Positions 9,303-19,900 of a stretch of DNA of 64,000 nucleotides are shown here, one piece after another. This DNA comes from Caenorhabditis remanei. Lineage: Eukaryota > Nematoda > Chromadorea > Rhabditida > Rhabditidae. The stretch covers positions 14,632,001 through 14,696,000 of the forward strand of contig NC_071328.1 in the NCBI RefSeq assembly GCF_010183535.1, in the 5' to 3' direction. The notes beneath the pieces were generated by a model. It was not told the DNA's origin. It ran no database searches and worked only from the letters and a program-made list of their open reading frames with translations. The position numbers and the translations under genes are program-made. The number at the start of each line of letters is the position of its first letter. Position 1 is the stretch's first letter.

Positions 9303-9854
9303 ATTTTGAATTGAATAAACGGTTTATGTTATTTAGTTTTCGACTTGCTAGGGTTTATCTCTAACTAGAACTGGCTCGTTTTAGAAATTTAACACACCGG
9401 AGATGGTTCTCATCAGCCACATTTTTCGTAGCTGCAGAATCTTTTCAAACGACTTGTACATTTGTCCCTATACTTGAACTCTTGGAAAGGCGGCCATTTT
9501 TGTAACATTTTGGGGGTTGAGAGTGAACTTCAGATAAAATTTTTTAACTGTTTTGATTGTTTCACATGATCTCAAACTTTTCAGAGCTATTTTCAATCAA
9601 TTTCTGTCTCAACTGTGAGTGATCGTCGATTGGGTACACCTCTCACCCCGAATACTGAAGAATCGAAGACTTTTACGCGTCCTACCCAAAAAAAGGACAG
9701 TTTTGAGCAAAAAAGCTATTCAAAACCACAGATAATTCAACTGAACTGACTTATCTGACAACCCATTGACGCTTTGTTTCGCTGAAATATGAACTCTACA
9801 TTTTGGTATGCAGAAGAGTTTGAGATCTTATCAGACTTATTCCACTCAATCAAA
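9303..9854. other. Intergenic stretch between copies F and G
   Basis: No gene, RNA or terminal repeat is recognisable. At 9820-9835 an agatcttatcagactt phrase resembles the leftward GATA block seen at 283-300, so a remnant of another divergent promoter may lie just before the copy G promoter. Confidence 0.45.
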
Positions 9855-9935
9855 ATCAAGAAATTTTACGTGAGTTCAATTTTTTTTATTAGAAAGGTCA
9901 ATCTGATAAGATCTCCAAATATTTCGTATATAAGA
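9855..9935 (+). promoter_or_regulatory. Promoter block of copy G
   Basis: TTTTACGTGA, TGATAAGA at 9904-9911 and TATATAA at 9927-9933, with the same spacing as copies B and D, 78 nt before the ATG at 10011. Confidence 0.65.
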
Positions 9936-10010
9936 AGAAGAATACAAGAAGAGAAGTCAGTTTTGAATATTCCATTCATTCAGTCGAAGACGATATCAAA
10001 CATACCATCA

Positions 10011-10780
10011 ATGAACGCTTCGATCGGAATTGCATTTCTTCTTCTCGTCGCTACTGGTGAGTCCCGTATTTTATCTTTAAAGTCGCGTAACTCACAAGTG
10101 GGCGGAGCTTTCGAAAAATTGTAAACTGGTAAAAGCGGAAAAAATTTCAGCGGAGTCCCTCTCTGACGCCGATCGATACAACATCGAAGGGCTGACAAAG
10201 CAAGAGCATGTCAACGTGGTCAACAAGGCCAGACTTGAAGCGGCGAAAGAACATAATATTGCAAACATGCACGAGGTCACTTGGGACACTGCTCTGGAGA
10301 GTAAAATTGATAAAATTGATACTTGCGATTATTCTCCCGGCCCTGACTATGCCGTTTTTGTATACCCTTACCACTCGTTAATGAGTATGCTCAAAGGTCA
10401 AACAAATGGAGGAGATCCTATGAGAGAGCCACACTTCCATCCGCTCCAAACCAAAATTGCATGCAGAACGGTAACGTGCACGAAGGCTGGGAGCCAAATG
10501 AATGGCATATGTCTTGTGGGACCCGAGTGAGTTTATTGGAGCATCGAGTTGTTACTAGCCAGAAAAATACAACATTTTCAGAAACTCCCCAGCTAAAGAG
10601 TCGGATATCAAGCATGGAGCACCTGGAAGTGAATGCACAGGTGGAAACGTAAAAAATTGGTTGTGTGTCAGTGGTGCTGGTATCAAGTCAACAGAATTAA
10701 AGGATGGCGAGGAAGCTGCTTCATCTGCATCCATGCCAATGACTCTCTTTTCTCTTGCTCTTGGCCTTATCATGGCATAG
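10011..10780 (+). CDS. CAP/SCP-like secreted protein, copy G (intact, 206 aa)
   Basis: Exons 10011-10056, 10151-10526 and 10582-10780 join in frame (621 nt); AATAAA at 10792-10797. It has a signal peptide (MNASIGIAFLLLVATG) and the family core (NKARLEAAKEHNIANMHEVT, then TCDYSPGPDYAVF, HPLQTKIAC, CLVGPE). The glycine of the ACG motif is replaced by Arg. The hinge is rewritten (GAPGSECTGGN...WLC) and a charged KSTELKDGEE linker precedes the hydrophobic tail. This is the longest intact copy and the right edge of the cluster. Function unknown. Confidence 0.82.
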
Positions 10781-11548
10781 ATTTTGAATTGAATAAAGGG
10801 TTCATTTGTGGATTATAGTTTACTTTGAGCATTTAGGCTTACAAAGGAAGTATTTGGAAACGCGGCTTTCAAACGATCTATAAATTTGGCTATAGTTACT
10901 TTAGACTACGTGGAGTTCATTTCTGCAGTCAAAACCGGCTAAATGTCTCAACGAGCCGAGTTGTGAGCTTTCAAACGTTTCATATTTTTCGAGAGCCACT
11001 TTTCATATGTGGCTCTCCCTCCTCGCCAAGTTTGAATAATTGTAACTTTGCGAAATGGCGTTTTCCCGTGAAATGAGTAAAATTTTTAGATTTCTCATGT
11101 CTTAATCTATCTATATACTAAAAATAAGATTATTAAGACGAAACACGGTCCTGTCAGCAGACACATCCGCAAAAAACGGCAAAAACTAAAAAATTCCCAA
11201 AAATCTTCAAGTTTTGAGCTTCTCCACTCGGTAATCGGAAATCGTACGGTTGCAAAACGTCCCAGTTGCATCATAGACAGTTTTGAGGCGTCGGAGTTGC
11301 GAAATGTCTTGTGACCTTTACACTACAGTAACTAAATTTACGTGTTCGAAAAAATTTCCTATTCCCAAAAATCGATATTTCAAATTCTTACGTGTCCCCT
11401 GACCTTCCCGCCGCCAACAAGACAAAATGACCTCCCCCTCTCTTATCAGTTTATCAGAACTAATCGATATTTTTGATATCAGATAAAAATTTCTTCCTAA
11501 TCAGAATCATTTTACAACTGGTTCTTTCGGATTCGAAGTGAAGAAGTG
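10781..11548. other. Intergenic stretch between the CAP-like cluster and the phosphatase gene
   Basis: No coding region, RNA or clear element is visible. Text near 11150-11200 (acacatccgcaaaaaacggc) resembles short phrases near 3210-3230 and 6570-6590, hinting at a degraded repeat. It probably holds the phosphatase promoter, but I see no certain motif. Confidence 0.4.
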
Positions 11549-14500
11549 ATGTTGCCGAAAAACTATCCGAAACGTGAGTCCTAACGGGGGAAATCTGAAG
11601 GAAATCAATAAATTTTGAAATTTTCAGAAGTTACAAAACAAAATCAGCAACCAAATGGACAGGTAAGAACAATTTCTGTCAAAAATATGGCCATATTTGA
11701 AAGCGCGTACCGGTCTTTTAGGAAGTCCAATCAACACATTTTTTATATGAACGTGTAAATCAAAAATAGGGCTACATTTTTGCAGTTGACAACTTTTTGA
11801 TAGCTCCGCCCACTTTTGAGATACACGCGCTCAAAGAAAGGCACCCTCTGAGGGGCGAGAGAGCGTGCGAAACGAGGAGGGCGTCTCGCTTCTCTGCGTC
11901 TCTCGCCGCCTAGTGTCGCTTGGGTTGTCATCTTTAAAGACGCGTATCTCAAAGGGGAAGAGAGGTAGAAAAAAGTTGTCAACTGCAAAAATGTAGCCCG
12001 ATTTTTGATCTACACAGTCGTATTAAAATTGTTTTAGCTGGACGGTATACAAGATCGGTACGCACGGTCAAAGTAAGGCAATTTTTTGAAGGATTTTTGG
12101 CTTTTCTTTGATTTTTTGAGTCAGAAATGTCTGTTTTAACCGATTTTAGCCGATTTTTTTGGATTAAAAACGGAAAAAATCATTTTTTTGGTTTTTTCTT
12201 CGATTTAAGCCAATTTCAGTCACTTTTTTTTCTTTTTCCAGCCCATGGACACCCCGCCTCTTCCCGCTGTCACACCTCCCCACACGTCTACCAAACCTCG
12301 TAACAAACGCCGTAAGAACAACACGACAAGCGTGATGGGAACCATCGAAGAGTTCCCCAGTGAACAAGCACCACGGACTCAAATGCTACCGGTCACCCCG
12401 ACCGCCACACCTCCACAATCTCCACCCCACAACTATTATAACCAGAAATGCAGTGCGGAGCTCCCCGCGAAGACAATGATGCTCCCGCCGACTGGGGCTC
12501 CGCCCACTCCAGTCGCTACTCAGCGAACTCAAATGCTTCCAGTCCAACTGTCACCTAAACCGTCTCGTGAATATTTTCCGTACAATCCGCCTGCTGGACC
12601 ACCGCCATCGAACATTAATCAACCACCGCCCACAACTCCACCGCCACGTGGCCAATACCATCCACCCGCCAAAAATTTGAATCAGAATATGAATACATCG
12701 GTTGGCGCCGCTTTTCCGGTTGCACAACTTCCGGCGGTCACTGCTCCAACTCATGTCGGCGGCTATAAACAATCTGCAGAGTGCCCCGTTAAAAAATCGA
12801 AGGACAACGATAATCCTACTGTAGATGGTGCAGAGGTCTCGGATAGAAAGTTAGTTTTTAATTTAAGAAAAAAAACGGAACAGGTTGGGGTTTCTACGCA
12901 ACCGACGCGGATCCAAAATTTTTGATCTAGGTACAGTAACCCGGATCCTAAACTTTGAATCTAGGTACAGTACCCCCGATCCTGAATTTTGGATCTTGGT
13001 ACAGTACCCTTGATCCAGGATCCAAAATTTTCCGTTTTTTACAGTAACCCGATCCTGAATTTTAGATCGTGGTACAGTACCCGCGATCCTAGACCAAAAA
13101 TGGAGAAAAACGAGTTTTAGAATTAAAATAGGGATTTTTGGACACCCGGACACACAGACAGACACCTCATCTGTGATTTGAGTGAAAAATTGTGATTTTG
13201 ACTCAATTTTGGTGGTTTTCCAGTGAAAAATCGGGTTTTTTGAACTGAAATTTTCATTTTCAGCGATTTTTGCTCAATTTTCCACAAAAAACTCTGAAAA
13301 TTGCGATTTTTAGACTTAAATGCGGATTTTGGACATCCGAGCATGCGAATAATCAGACAGACATCTTTTTTTTCATTTTTTCGGCTCAAAACTCCCATTT
13401 TTCATAATGATTGTGCTCTGAAAATTGGTCTGAAAATTTCATATTTTGGACATCCGGACATGCCGACCCACAGATAGACGTACTAACGGTTTTTCTGAAT
13501 AGTTATAGCAATTACAAAGAAAAAACAAAAATGAAAAAACCGGGGGTGGACACGAACCCCGACCCCTCGGCGCACAGGTCGCCGCCCTAGACCACTCGGC
13601 CACGGGGGCGGGCCTCGTGGCGAGAACCGAGGGTGGTGATAAGTGTGGCGCGCGCCGGGAATTTTTCACTAAATGAAAAAGTCGCACTACCAGTATTTCA
13701 GCCGGAGAAAAGAGGTGATCAATGGATGGATTCGACAGGTGCTGACAGCTGGAATCGAGGGATTGAGGAAAGAATATAAGGAGATACCTAATGGAGTAAG
13801 CTGCGCCCCCTTAAAAATTTTCAGCTTCTTGCTTCTGATTTCCAGGGAACCATCGAACAGGCACAAGTGTTTCATAACAATCCCACCAGAAATCGATATG
13901 TTAACATACCGTGTTGTGATGCGACACGTGTCAAGTTGGATGGCGATCCCAACTTTTATATTCATGCGAATGTTGTTAGGTAAGTAGAAAAAGTGAAAAA
14001 TGGAAAAAGTGCTCTTTTTTTTGAGAGCCCGTCATTTTGTTTAGTTTTGACCAAGCTTTACAATTTTTATATGACTGTGTAGAGCAAGTTTAGAGCTACA
14101 TTTTTGTAGTTGACCACTTTTTGATAGACCCGCGGAGTTTTGAGATATAAGCCTTGAAAAATGGAAATCCCAAAACAAAATTTTAAAATTTGCTCGCGTT
14201 TGAGAACCCGTCATTTTGTCATTTTTTGGCCAAACGCCATAATTTTTATATGATTGTGTAGAACAAGTCTAAGGCTACATTTTTGTAGTTAACTACTTTT
14301 TGATAGCTCCACCCACTTTTGAGATATAAGCCTTGAAAAATGAAAATCCCAAAACAAAATTTTAAAATTTGGTCGACTTTGAGTGAATGCCACGTTACCA
14401 GTTTTTGTCGTAATTTAAAAATTTTAATATGGCTGTGTAGAACAAGTCTAGAACTACATTTTTGAAGTTGACAACTTTTTGATAGCTCTGCCCACTTTTG

Positions 14501-16475
14501 AGATATGCGCTTTTAAAGATAGTATTCTAGTTGACACAGGTAGCGAGGGAAAGGGGAGACGCAGAGAAGCGAGACGCCCTCCACGGTTTGCACGCTCTCT
14601 CGCCCTTCTAATCCGCGATTTTTGAGCGCTTGTATCTCAAAAGTGGGCGGAGCTATCAAAAAGTGATCAACTACAAAAATATAGTCCTGGTTGTGATCTA
14701 CACAGTCACATTAAAATTCTAACAATCTGACAATTTCTAACAAAGTTACAAGCTGTCAAAGATGACCTAAACTTTCATTTTTAGCTCCGCCCAAAATCGT
14801 CGCTTCATCTGTGCACAAGCGCCACTCAACGGAACAGTCGAAGAATTCTGGAAGATGATTATATTCTCTGGTCTCGAGTACATCGTCATGCTTTGCGAAT
14901 TCGTGGAGACCGGAAAACCGAAGAGTGCCGTCTATTTCCCGGCAAAAGTTGGAGCGTCGATGAAGGTCGGAAAGTTGTGTACAGTGACAAAGGTGGCCAG
15001 TGAGAGTGTGAGTTATATCAAGTGTTTAGAAGGTTCTAGAAATTTTGGGCGATTCTGCAAAAAAATGGTAAAAATTGGTGGTCTTCCACCTTTAAAGACG
15101 CATATCTCAAAAATGGGCGGAGCTATCGAAAAATGGTCGACTACAAAAATGGAGCCCTGGTTTTGATCTACAAGATGAAATAATCAAAAACAAAAAAAAA
15201 CAAAAATTCACAAAAATTGACCCCAGGCGGGATCGAACCCTGGTACCCATTCTCATAGTTGTCCACCTTGACCAACAACTACTCAACCAAACTTGGTATT
15301 TGCTAAAAATGGGGTTTCCGACATGGAAAATTAGGTTTTGAATAGTTTCTAACATCAGAAATAGAATTTTCCGGTTATTTTGATGTAAAAATCACATTTT
15401 CGCGTTAAAAATAACTTTTTTGCGAATTTCCAACTTTCAAGGCGCATATCTCAAAAGTGGGCGGAGCTAGAGTAAAACCGTCAACTACAAAAATGTAGTC
15501 CCGTTTTTGATCTACATGAATACACATTTTTCAGCTCGACAAAACGCTCACCCTCTCCACACTGCGTATCACCAAAAAAGATAAGCAAGACGCGACGCTG
15601 ACAGTGAAACACATCCATTGGCACAACTGGCCGGATCACGGAGTGCCGGATAACTTTATCTCACCGTTGCGTCTTTTGAATATTTGCAAGAATTGCACGT
15701 AAGTTAGCTATGAATCCTTCCTTAAACAAAAAATTTGAAACATTTTTTTAAAGTCAAAATCGGTCAACTTTGAGGGCGTTTTTCTACGCTGAAAACAAAA
15801 AATTTGGCTAAAATTTTTATATGACCATATAGAGCAAGTCTAGGGCTATAATTTAGTAGTTCAAAGTTTTTTGATAGGCCCGCCCATTTTTGAGATACGC
15901 GCCTTCAAAGTTGGTAGGTGAGGGAGAGGAGGGGGAGAGACGCAGAGAAGCGAGACGCCCTCCTCGTTTCGCACGCTCTCTCACCTCCTCACAGTGCCGC
16001 TAGGGTGTCTAACTTTGACTGCTTATATCTCAAAAGTGGGCGGAGCTAGAGAAAAACTGTTAACTAGAAAAATGTAGCCCTAGACTTGCTCTATCTGGTC
16101 ATATAAAAAATTCTAACAAATTCTATGTTTTTAATATAGAAAATTGCTCTCAAAATTGACCGATTTTGACCAAAAAACAATGTTTCCAGAAAACCGATAG
16201 TCGTGCACTGCTCGGCGGGAGTCGGTCGTACCGGAACACTCGTGCTCATCTTCATCATCCTCGAATCGCTACGCCTCCCCGAGTTCTCCGGTGTGCCACG
16301 TCTTCTCGAGAAGCTTCGCGACGAGCGATTCAAGTCGATTCAGACGGAAATGCAATATATCTATGTTCATCGGTGTATTCTCGAGTATTTGGTGTACAAG
16401 AAGTATCAACACTCGAAAGATGACTATGCGAAGTTTGTGAAGGAGTACAGGGCGGCCGAGAAAAGTGCGACTTGA
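11549..16475 (+). CDS. Protein tyrosine phosphatase with proline-rich N-terminus
   Basis: The firm exons are 12242-12849, 13702-13795, 13846-13979, 14785-15007, 15535-15698 and 16190-16475. Upstream, ATG 11549-11573 plus 11628-11662 gives a 522-aa frame. The first large exon encodes a Pro/Gln/Thr-rich region with a basic patch KPRNKRRKNN. The catalytic domain (about residues 225-515) has RNRY, DPNFYIHANVV, RRFICAQAPLNGTVEEFW, the WPD loop WPDHGVP, the P-loop VVHCSAGVGRTG (nucleophile about C435, R441) and the Q-loop QTEMQYIYVHR. All key residues are present, so it should dephosphorylate phosphotyrosine. The layout (WIRQVLTAGIEGLRKEY before the domain) recalls the sperm-enriched PTP family of Caenorhabditis. 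Introns are filled with R1 and tRNA-like repeats. It is convergent with the WD40 gene. Confidence 0.85.
11757..12010. mobile_element. R1 inverted-pair element in a phosphatase intron
   Basis: A forward R1 core (gctacatttttgcagttg ... gctccgccca ... gatacacgcgctcaaag) is followed by a G/C-rich interior (gagagagcgtgcgaaacg, gaggagggcgtctcgcttc) and then a reverse R1 core. This is a MITE-like unit of about 250 bp, with copies at 16560-16830, 18430-18690, 29285-29555 and 32985-33250. Confidence 0.75.
12915..13095. repeat. Tandem repeat, period about 40-50 bp, in a phosphatase intron
   Basis: About four imperfect units combine ggtacagtacccc with gatcctgaattttggatc. The palindromic ggatcc/gatc phrases alternate with ggtacagta. 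The array starts just after the donor at 12850. No coding role. Confidence 0.65.
13548..13620 (-). repeat. GC-rich tRNA-like repeat, not a functional tRNA
   Basis: On the minus strand GCCCCCGTGGCCGAGTGG gives a good Pol III A box with a GCC/GGC D-stem, and ggggttcgtgtcc stands where a B box should be. The T-stem does not pair, the B box is imperfect and the acceptor ends do not match. I call it a tRNA-derived (Leu/Ser-type) repeat inside the phosphatase intron. Confidence 0.55.
14085..14700. repeat. R1 cluster: three forward cores and one reverse core
   Basis: Forward R1 cores start near 14090, 14265 and 14455 at a spacing of about 180 bp, each preceded by a similar tttttatatgactgtgtagagcaag phrase. 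The reverse core is at 14620-14690. The forward part is therefore a short tandem array, and the last core with the reverse one forms a MITE-like pair with a gagacgcagagaagcgagac interior. Confidence 0.7.
15090..15520 (-). repeat. R1-tRNA-like composite module, minus orientation
   Basis: Read on the minus strand: R1 core, spacer with gtgatttttacatcaaaat, a tRNA-like box with A box (complement near 15281-15292) and B box GGTTCGATCCC (complement of gggatcgaaccc at 15229-15240), a T-rich tail, then R1 again. It lies in the phosphatase intron before the WPD exon. Confidence 0.7.
15830..16095. mobile_element. R1 inverted-pair element in the last phosphatase intron
   Basis: A forward core near 15830-15915, a GC-rich interior with cgcagagaagcgagacg, and a reverse core ending near 16090. 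The outer phrases tagagcaagtctagggct and its complement make the inverted ends. Confidence 0.7.
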
Positions 16476-16555
16476 AAATAATTGTTTTTTTGGTGTTTAT
16501 TGAGGTTTTGAAAATAAAAATTGAGGAATTTAGAAATTTTCTTTATATGAACAGT

Positions 16556-16830
16556 TTATATGAACAGATAGAGCAAGTCTAGAGCTACATTTTTGTAGTT
16601 GACCACTTTTCGATAGCTCCGCCCACTTTTGAGATATGCGCTTTTAAAGATTGGAGGGCGAGTGAGCGCGCGAAAAAAGAGGGCGTCTCGTTTCTCTGCG
16701 TCTCTCCCAATCCTCTCCCCCTCCCAGCGACTTGGAGTTACTATCTTTAAAGGCGCATATCTCAAAAGTGGGCGGACCTATCAATAAGTTGTCAACTACA
16801 AAAATGTAGCCCTAGACTTGTTCTATCTGC
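16556..16830. mobile_element. R1 inverted-pair element between two convergent genes
   Basis: The ends (cagatagagcaagtctag and its near complement) enclose forward and reverse R1 cores and a short GC-rich centre. It fills the 517-bp gap between the phosphatase stop (16475) and the WD40 gene stop (16992). Both genes could share it as 3' flanking DNA. Confidence 0.75.
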
Positions 16831-16991
16831 CTGTATAAAATATTTTTCAAAAATTTGCATGTGTAACTTTGAAAGGTCGCTTGAAAATCCAGAAAGTGAT
16901 TTTTACTGAAAACCCATGTTTCTTCTAATTTTTTTTTGCAATGTGTAAAATTTCTGTTTAAAATGTCTGTTCCCTTTATTATAATACATAC

Positions 16992-19900
16992 TTATACTTT
17001 ATCATTCAAAAAATTGGAGACCAAATTAAAATCCGCATCCAACACCTGCAGGGTGTCATTCGATAGTGAGCATATCGAGTGGCATGGCAACGTCTCGTCG
17101 ATTACTGTAGATTTGGTATTGATAGACCAGATGACTAGACGTGTGTGATTGGAGAAGATGAAGTAGGGACCGCATCTGGAAACAATTTTGAATATTTGAG
17201 CAAGGGAAAAGAGGAAAACGAGCGCGGCAGATTTTTTTTACACAGGTTATAACAAAATAAAGTCAAAATCGAACCTAAAAGTATTTATATGACCAAGTAG
17301 ATCAAAACCTGGGCTACATTCTTGAAGTTGACAACTTTTTGCTAGCTCCGCCCACTTTTGAGATATGCGTCTTTAAAGTTGAAAAAGTCATTTTTAACGC
17401 CAAAATGTGAGTTTTACATCAAAATAAACGGAAAATTTTATTTCTGACGTTGAAAACTATTTAAAACCCAATTTTCCTTTCCGGAAATCACATTCTTAGC
17501 AAAAAACCAAATTTGGCTGAGTGGTTGTTGGTCAAGGTGCACCACTGGGTGTTTCGATCTTGCGGTAATTTTTTTAATGTTTGGTTTTTTATTGTTTTTT
17601 ATTTATTTTATCTTGTAGATCAAAACCAGCGCTACATCTTTGTAGTTGACAGTTTTTTTCTAGCTCCGCCCACTTTTGAGATACGCGTCTTTAAAGACAC
17701 CCCGTTCTGAAGTTGCTATCTTTAAAGGCGCATATCTCAAAAGTGGGCGGAGCTACTAAAAAGTTTTCAATTACAAAAATGTGTAAAATTTTTCGTAGAT
17801 AATTTTCATAGTTGACAACTTTTTTCTAGCTCCTCCCACGTTTGAGGTACACCCCGCAGCACCTACCTAACAGCCAACGCTGCAACAAACGGAATTTCAT
17901 CGACCAGGCCTTCCGTATTGAAAACCGCCGCATTACTTGTATGATATACGACTGCAATAAACGGAGTCTCAAATAATATTTTATTGATTGAAGTAGCCGT
18001 TTGACTGAGTGGTTTCGAGTCCAAAGTAGGCAGAGTGAGTAGGTAGAGACCACCGGTTTCAGTGGCCACACACACTTCGTCACCGCTTCTGAAGAAGGAA
18101 GAATTGGCTGCGTAGCGACTTTGATACAGAGTGTGCACAACAACTCACATCTGCATACTAACAACTGCTACCGGTTTATTGGAAGTACTCGATTTTCGGA
18201 TCTTTCTCGACAGGTCTGAAACTGTCAACCGTACTCCTGAGATCTTTTCCAGCCCCGCATTTTCAATTTTCCATAAAATTATGTTTCCGTCGTCAGATCC
18301 TGATAGCAAACCATGTCGGGAGAGCTCGAGGGACGTCACTGCGCCATCGGTGACCTAAAAAACGATCAACTTTGAGAGCTCGTCCTGGCGCAAGGAAAAA
18401 GTCAAACATAGAGTTTTTAATATCACCCTGTAGATCAAATCTAGGGCAACATTTTTGTAGTTGACAACTTTTTGATAGCTCCGCCCACTTTTGAGATACA
18501 CGCGCTCAAAGATAGGTCCCAGGGAGGGCGAGAGAGCGTGCGAAACGAGGAGGGCGTCTCGCTTCTCTGCGTCTCTCCACTCTCTCGCTGCCCAGTGTCG
18601 CTTGGGTTGTCATCTTTAAAAGCGCGTATCTCGAAGGGGAAGAGAGGTAGAAGAAAGTTGTTAACTGCAAAAATGTAGCCCTATTTTTGATCTACAAAAT
18701 GAATGTAATTTTGAAATGCTGGGTCATAATCTGACGCAGTTCTAAGTTTTCAAAGTTGAGCACTTTTTTTTGATTTTTCTTTGATGTTATGAGTCAGAAA
18801 TGTCTGCTTTAGCCGATTTCAACCGATTTTTTTGGATTAGTAACGGAAAAAAATCAATTTTTCAGCATTTTTTGGTTTTTCTTTGAGCCTATTTCAGTCA
18901 TTTCTTTCTCATTTTTTCAGCCCATGGACGCCCCGCCTCCCGCCGTCCAAGGAGGGCGAGAGAGGGAGACGAGCGTGAGAGACGCAGAGAAGCGAGACGC
19001 ACTCCTCGTTCCTCACGCTCTCTCTCCCTCCTAGGTACCTATCTTTGAGCGCGTGTTTCTCAAAAGTGGGCGGAGCTATCAAAAAGTTGTCAACTACAAA
19101 AATGGACATGTAGACTTGCTTAATTCAACCATATAAAAATTTTTAGTGTTTTCGTAATAAGTTGCTAAGATACAAAACGTTAAAGTTAGTCAAGTTTTTC
19201 TACAATTTGTTTAATGCTAAAATTTTTGTGTGCTCACTCACCTTTGCCTGAAAAAGCACTTTATCCATTGTGCACATTGAGATATTGCCAGAAATGTCAC
19301 CAAGAAGAAATTGGGTCGATGAGTAAAACACTGCAGAAATCGCGCAGACGGGAAGGGGTAAGGAGGTGGACTGGAACATTTCAATTTTAATCAAAATCAA
19401 ATTTTTTCGAAACAAATTGAGTAGTAATCGCGCTCTAATTACACTTTTTCTTCAGTAGAGAGACGGAGACTACGAGACGCTCTCGCTGTCTGCGTCTCTC
19501 GTCTCTCGTCTCAATTACCGTTTGGGTCACTGTAACTTTTAATTTGGCGTAACTCGCTTCAACTCGGTCATAGACAAAATCTAACAACTGATTCAGAATC
19601 CTTACGTTTTCAGCTTTTCAACCATGTTACAAAAAACAAAATTTGTGAAATCTATACACTAGAAAGTTGGCTTGACAATTTTGGTCACTGTAACTTTTTA
19701 TCTGGAAATTCCTAAAATTTGAGGTTTTGTAACTCTCTTCAGATTGGTCCTGGTCAACATTTAAAAACAGATTCGAAATCCTCACGTCGTAAGCTTTTTA
19801 ACGATACCAGAAAATCACAAATTTTCAAAAACGTTATCTTAGAAACGTGGCTTGACAATTTTGGTCACTGTAACGTTTTGTCTGGAAATTTCTATAATTT

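Noticed and set aside
13548..13620. Possible tRNA-Leu/Ser gene on the minus strand
   Set aside because: The A box and D-stem look right, but the T-stem does not pair, the B box is imperfect and the acceptor stem cannot close. It is treated as a tRNA-derived repeat.
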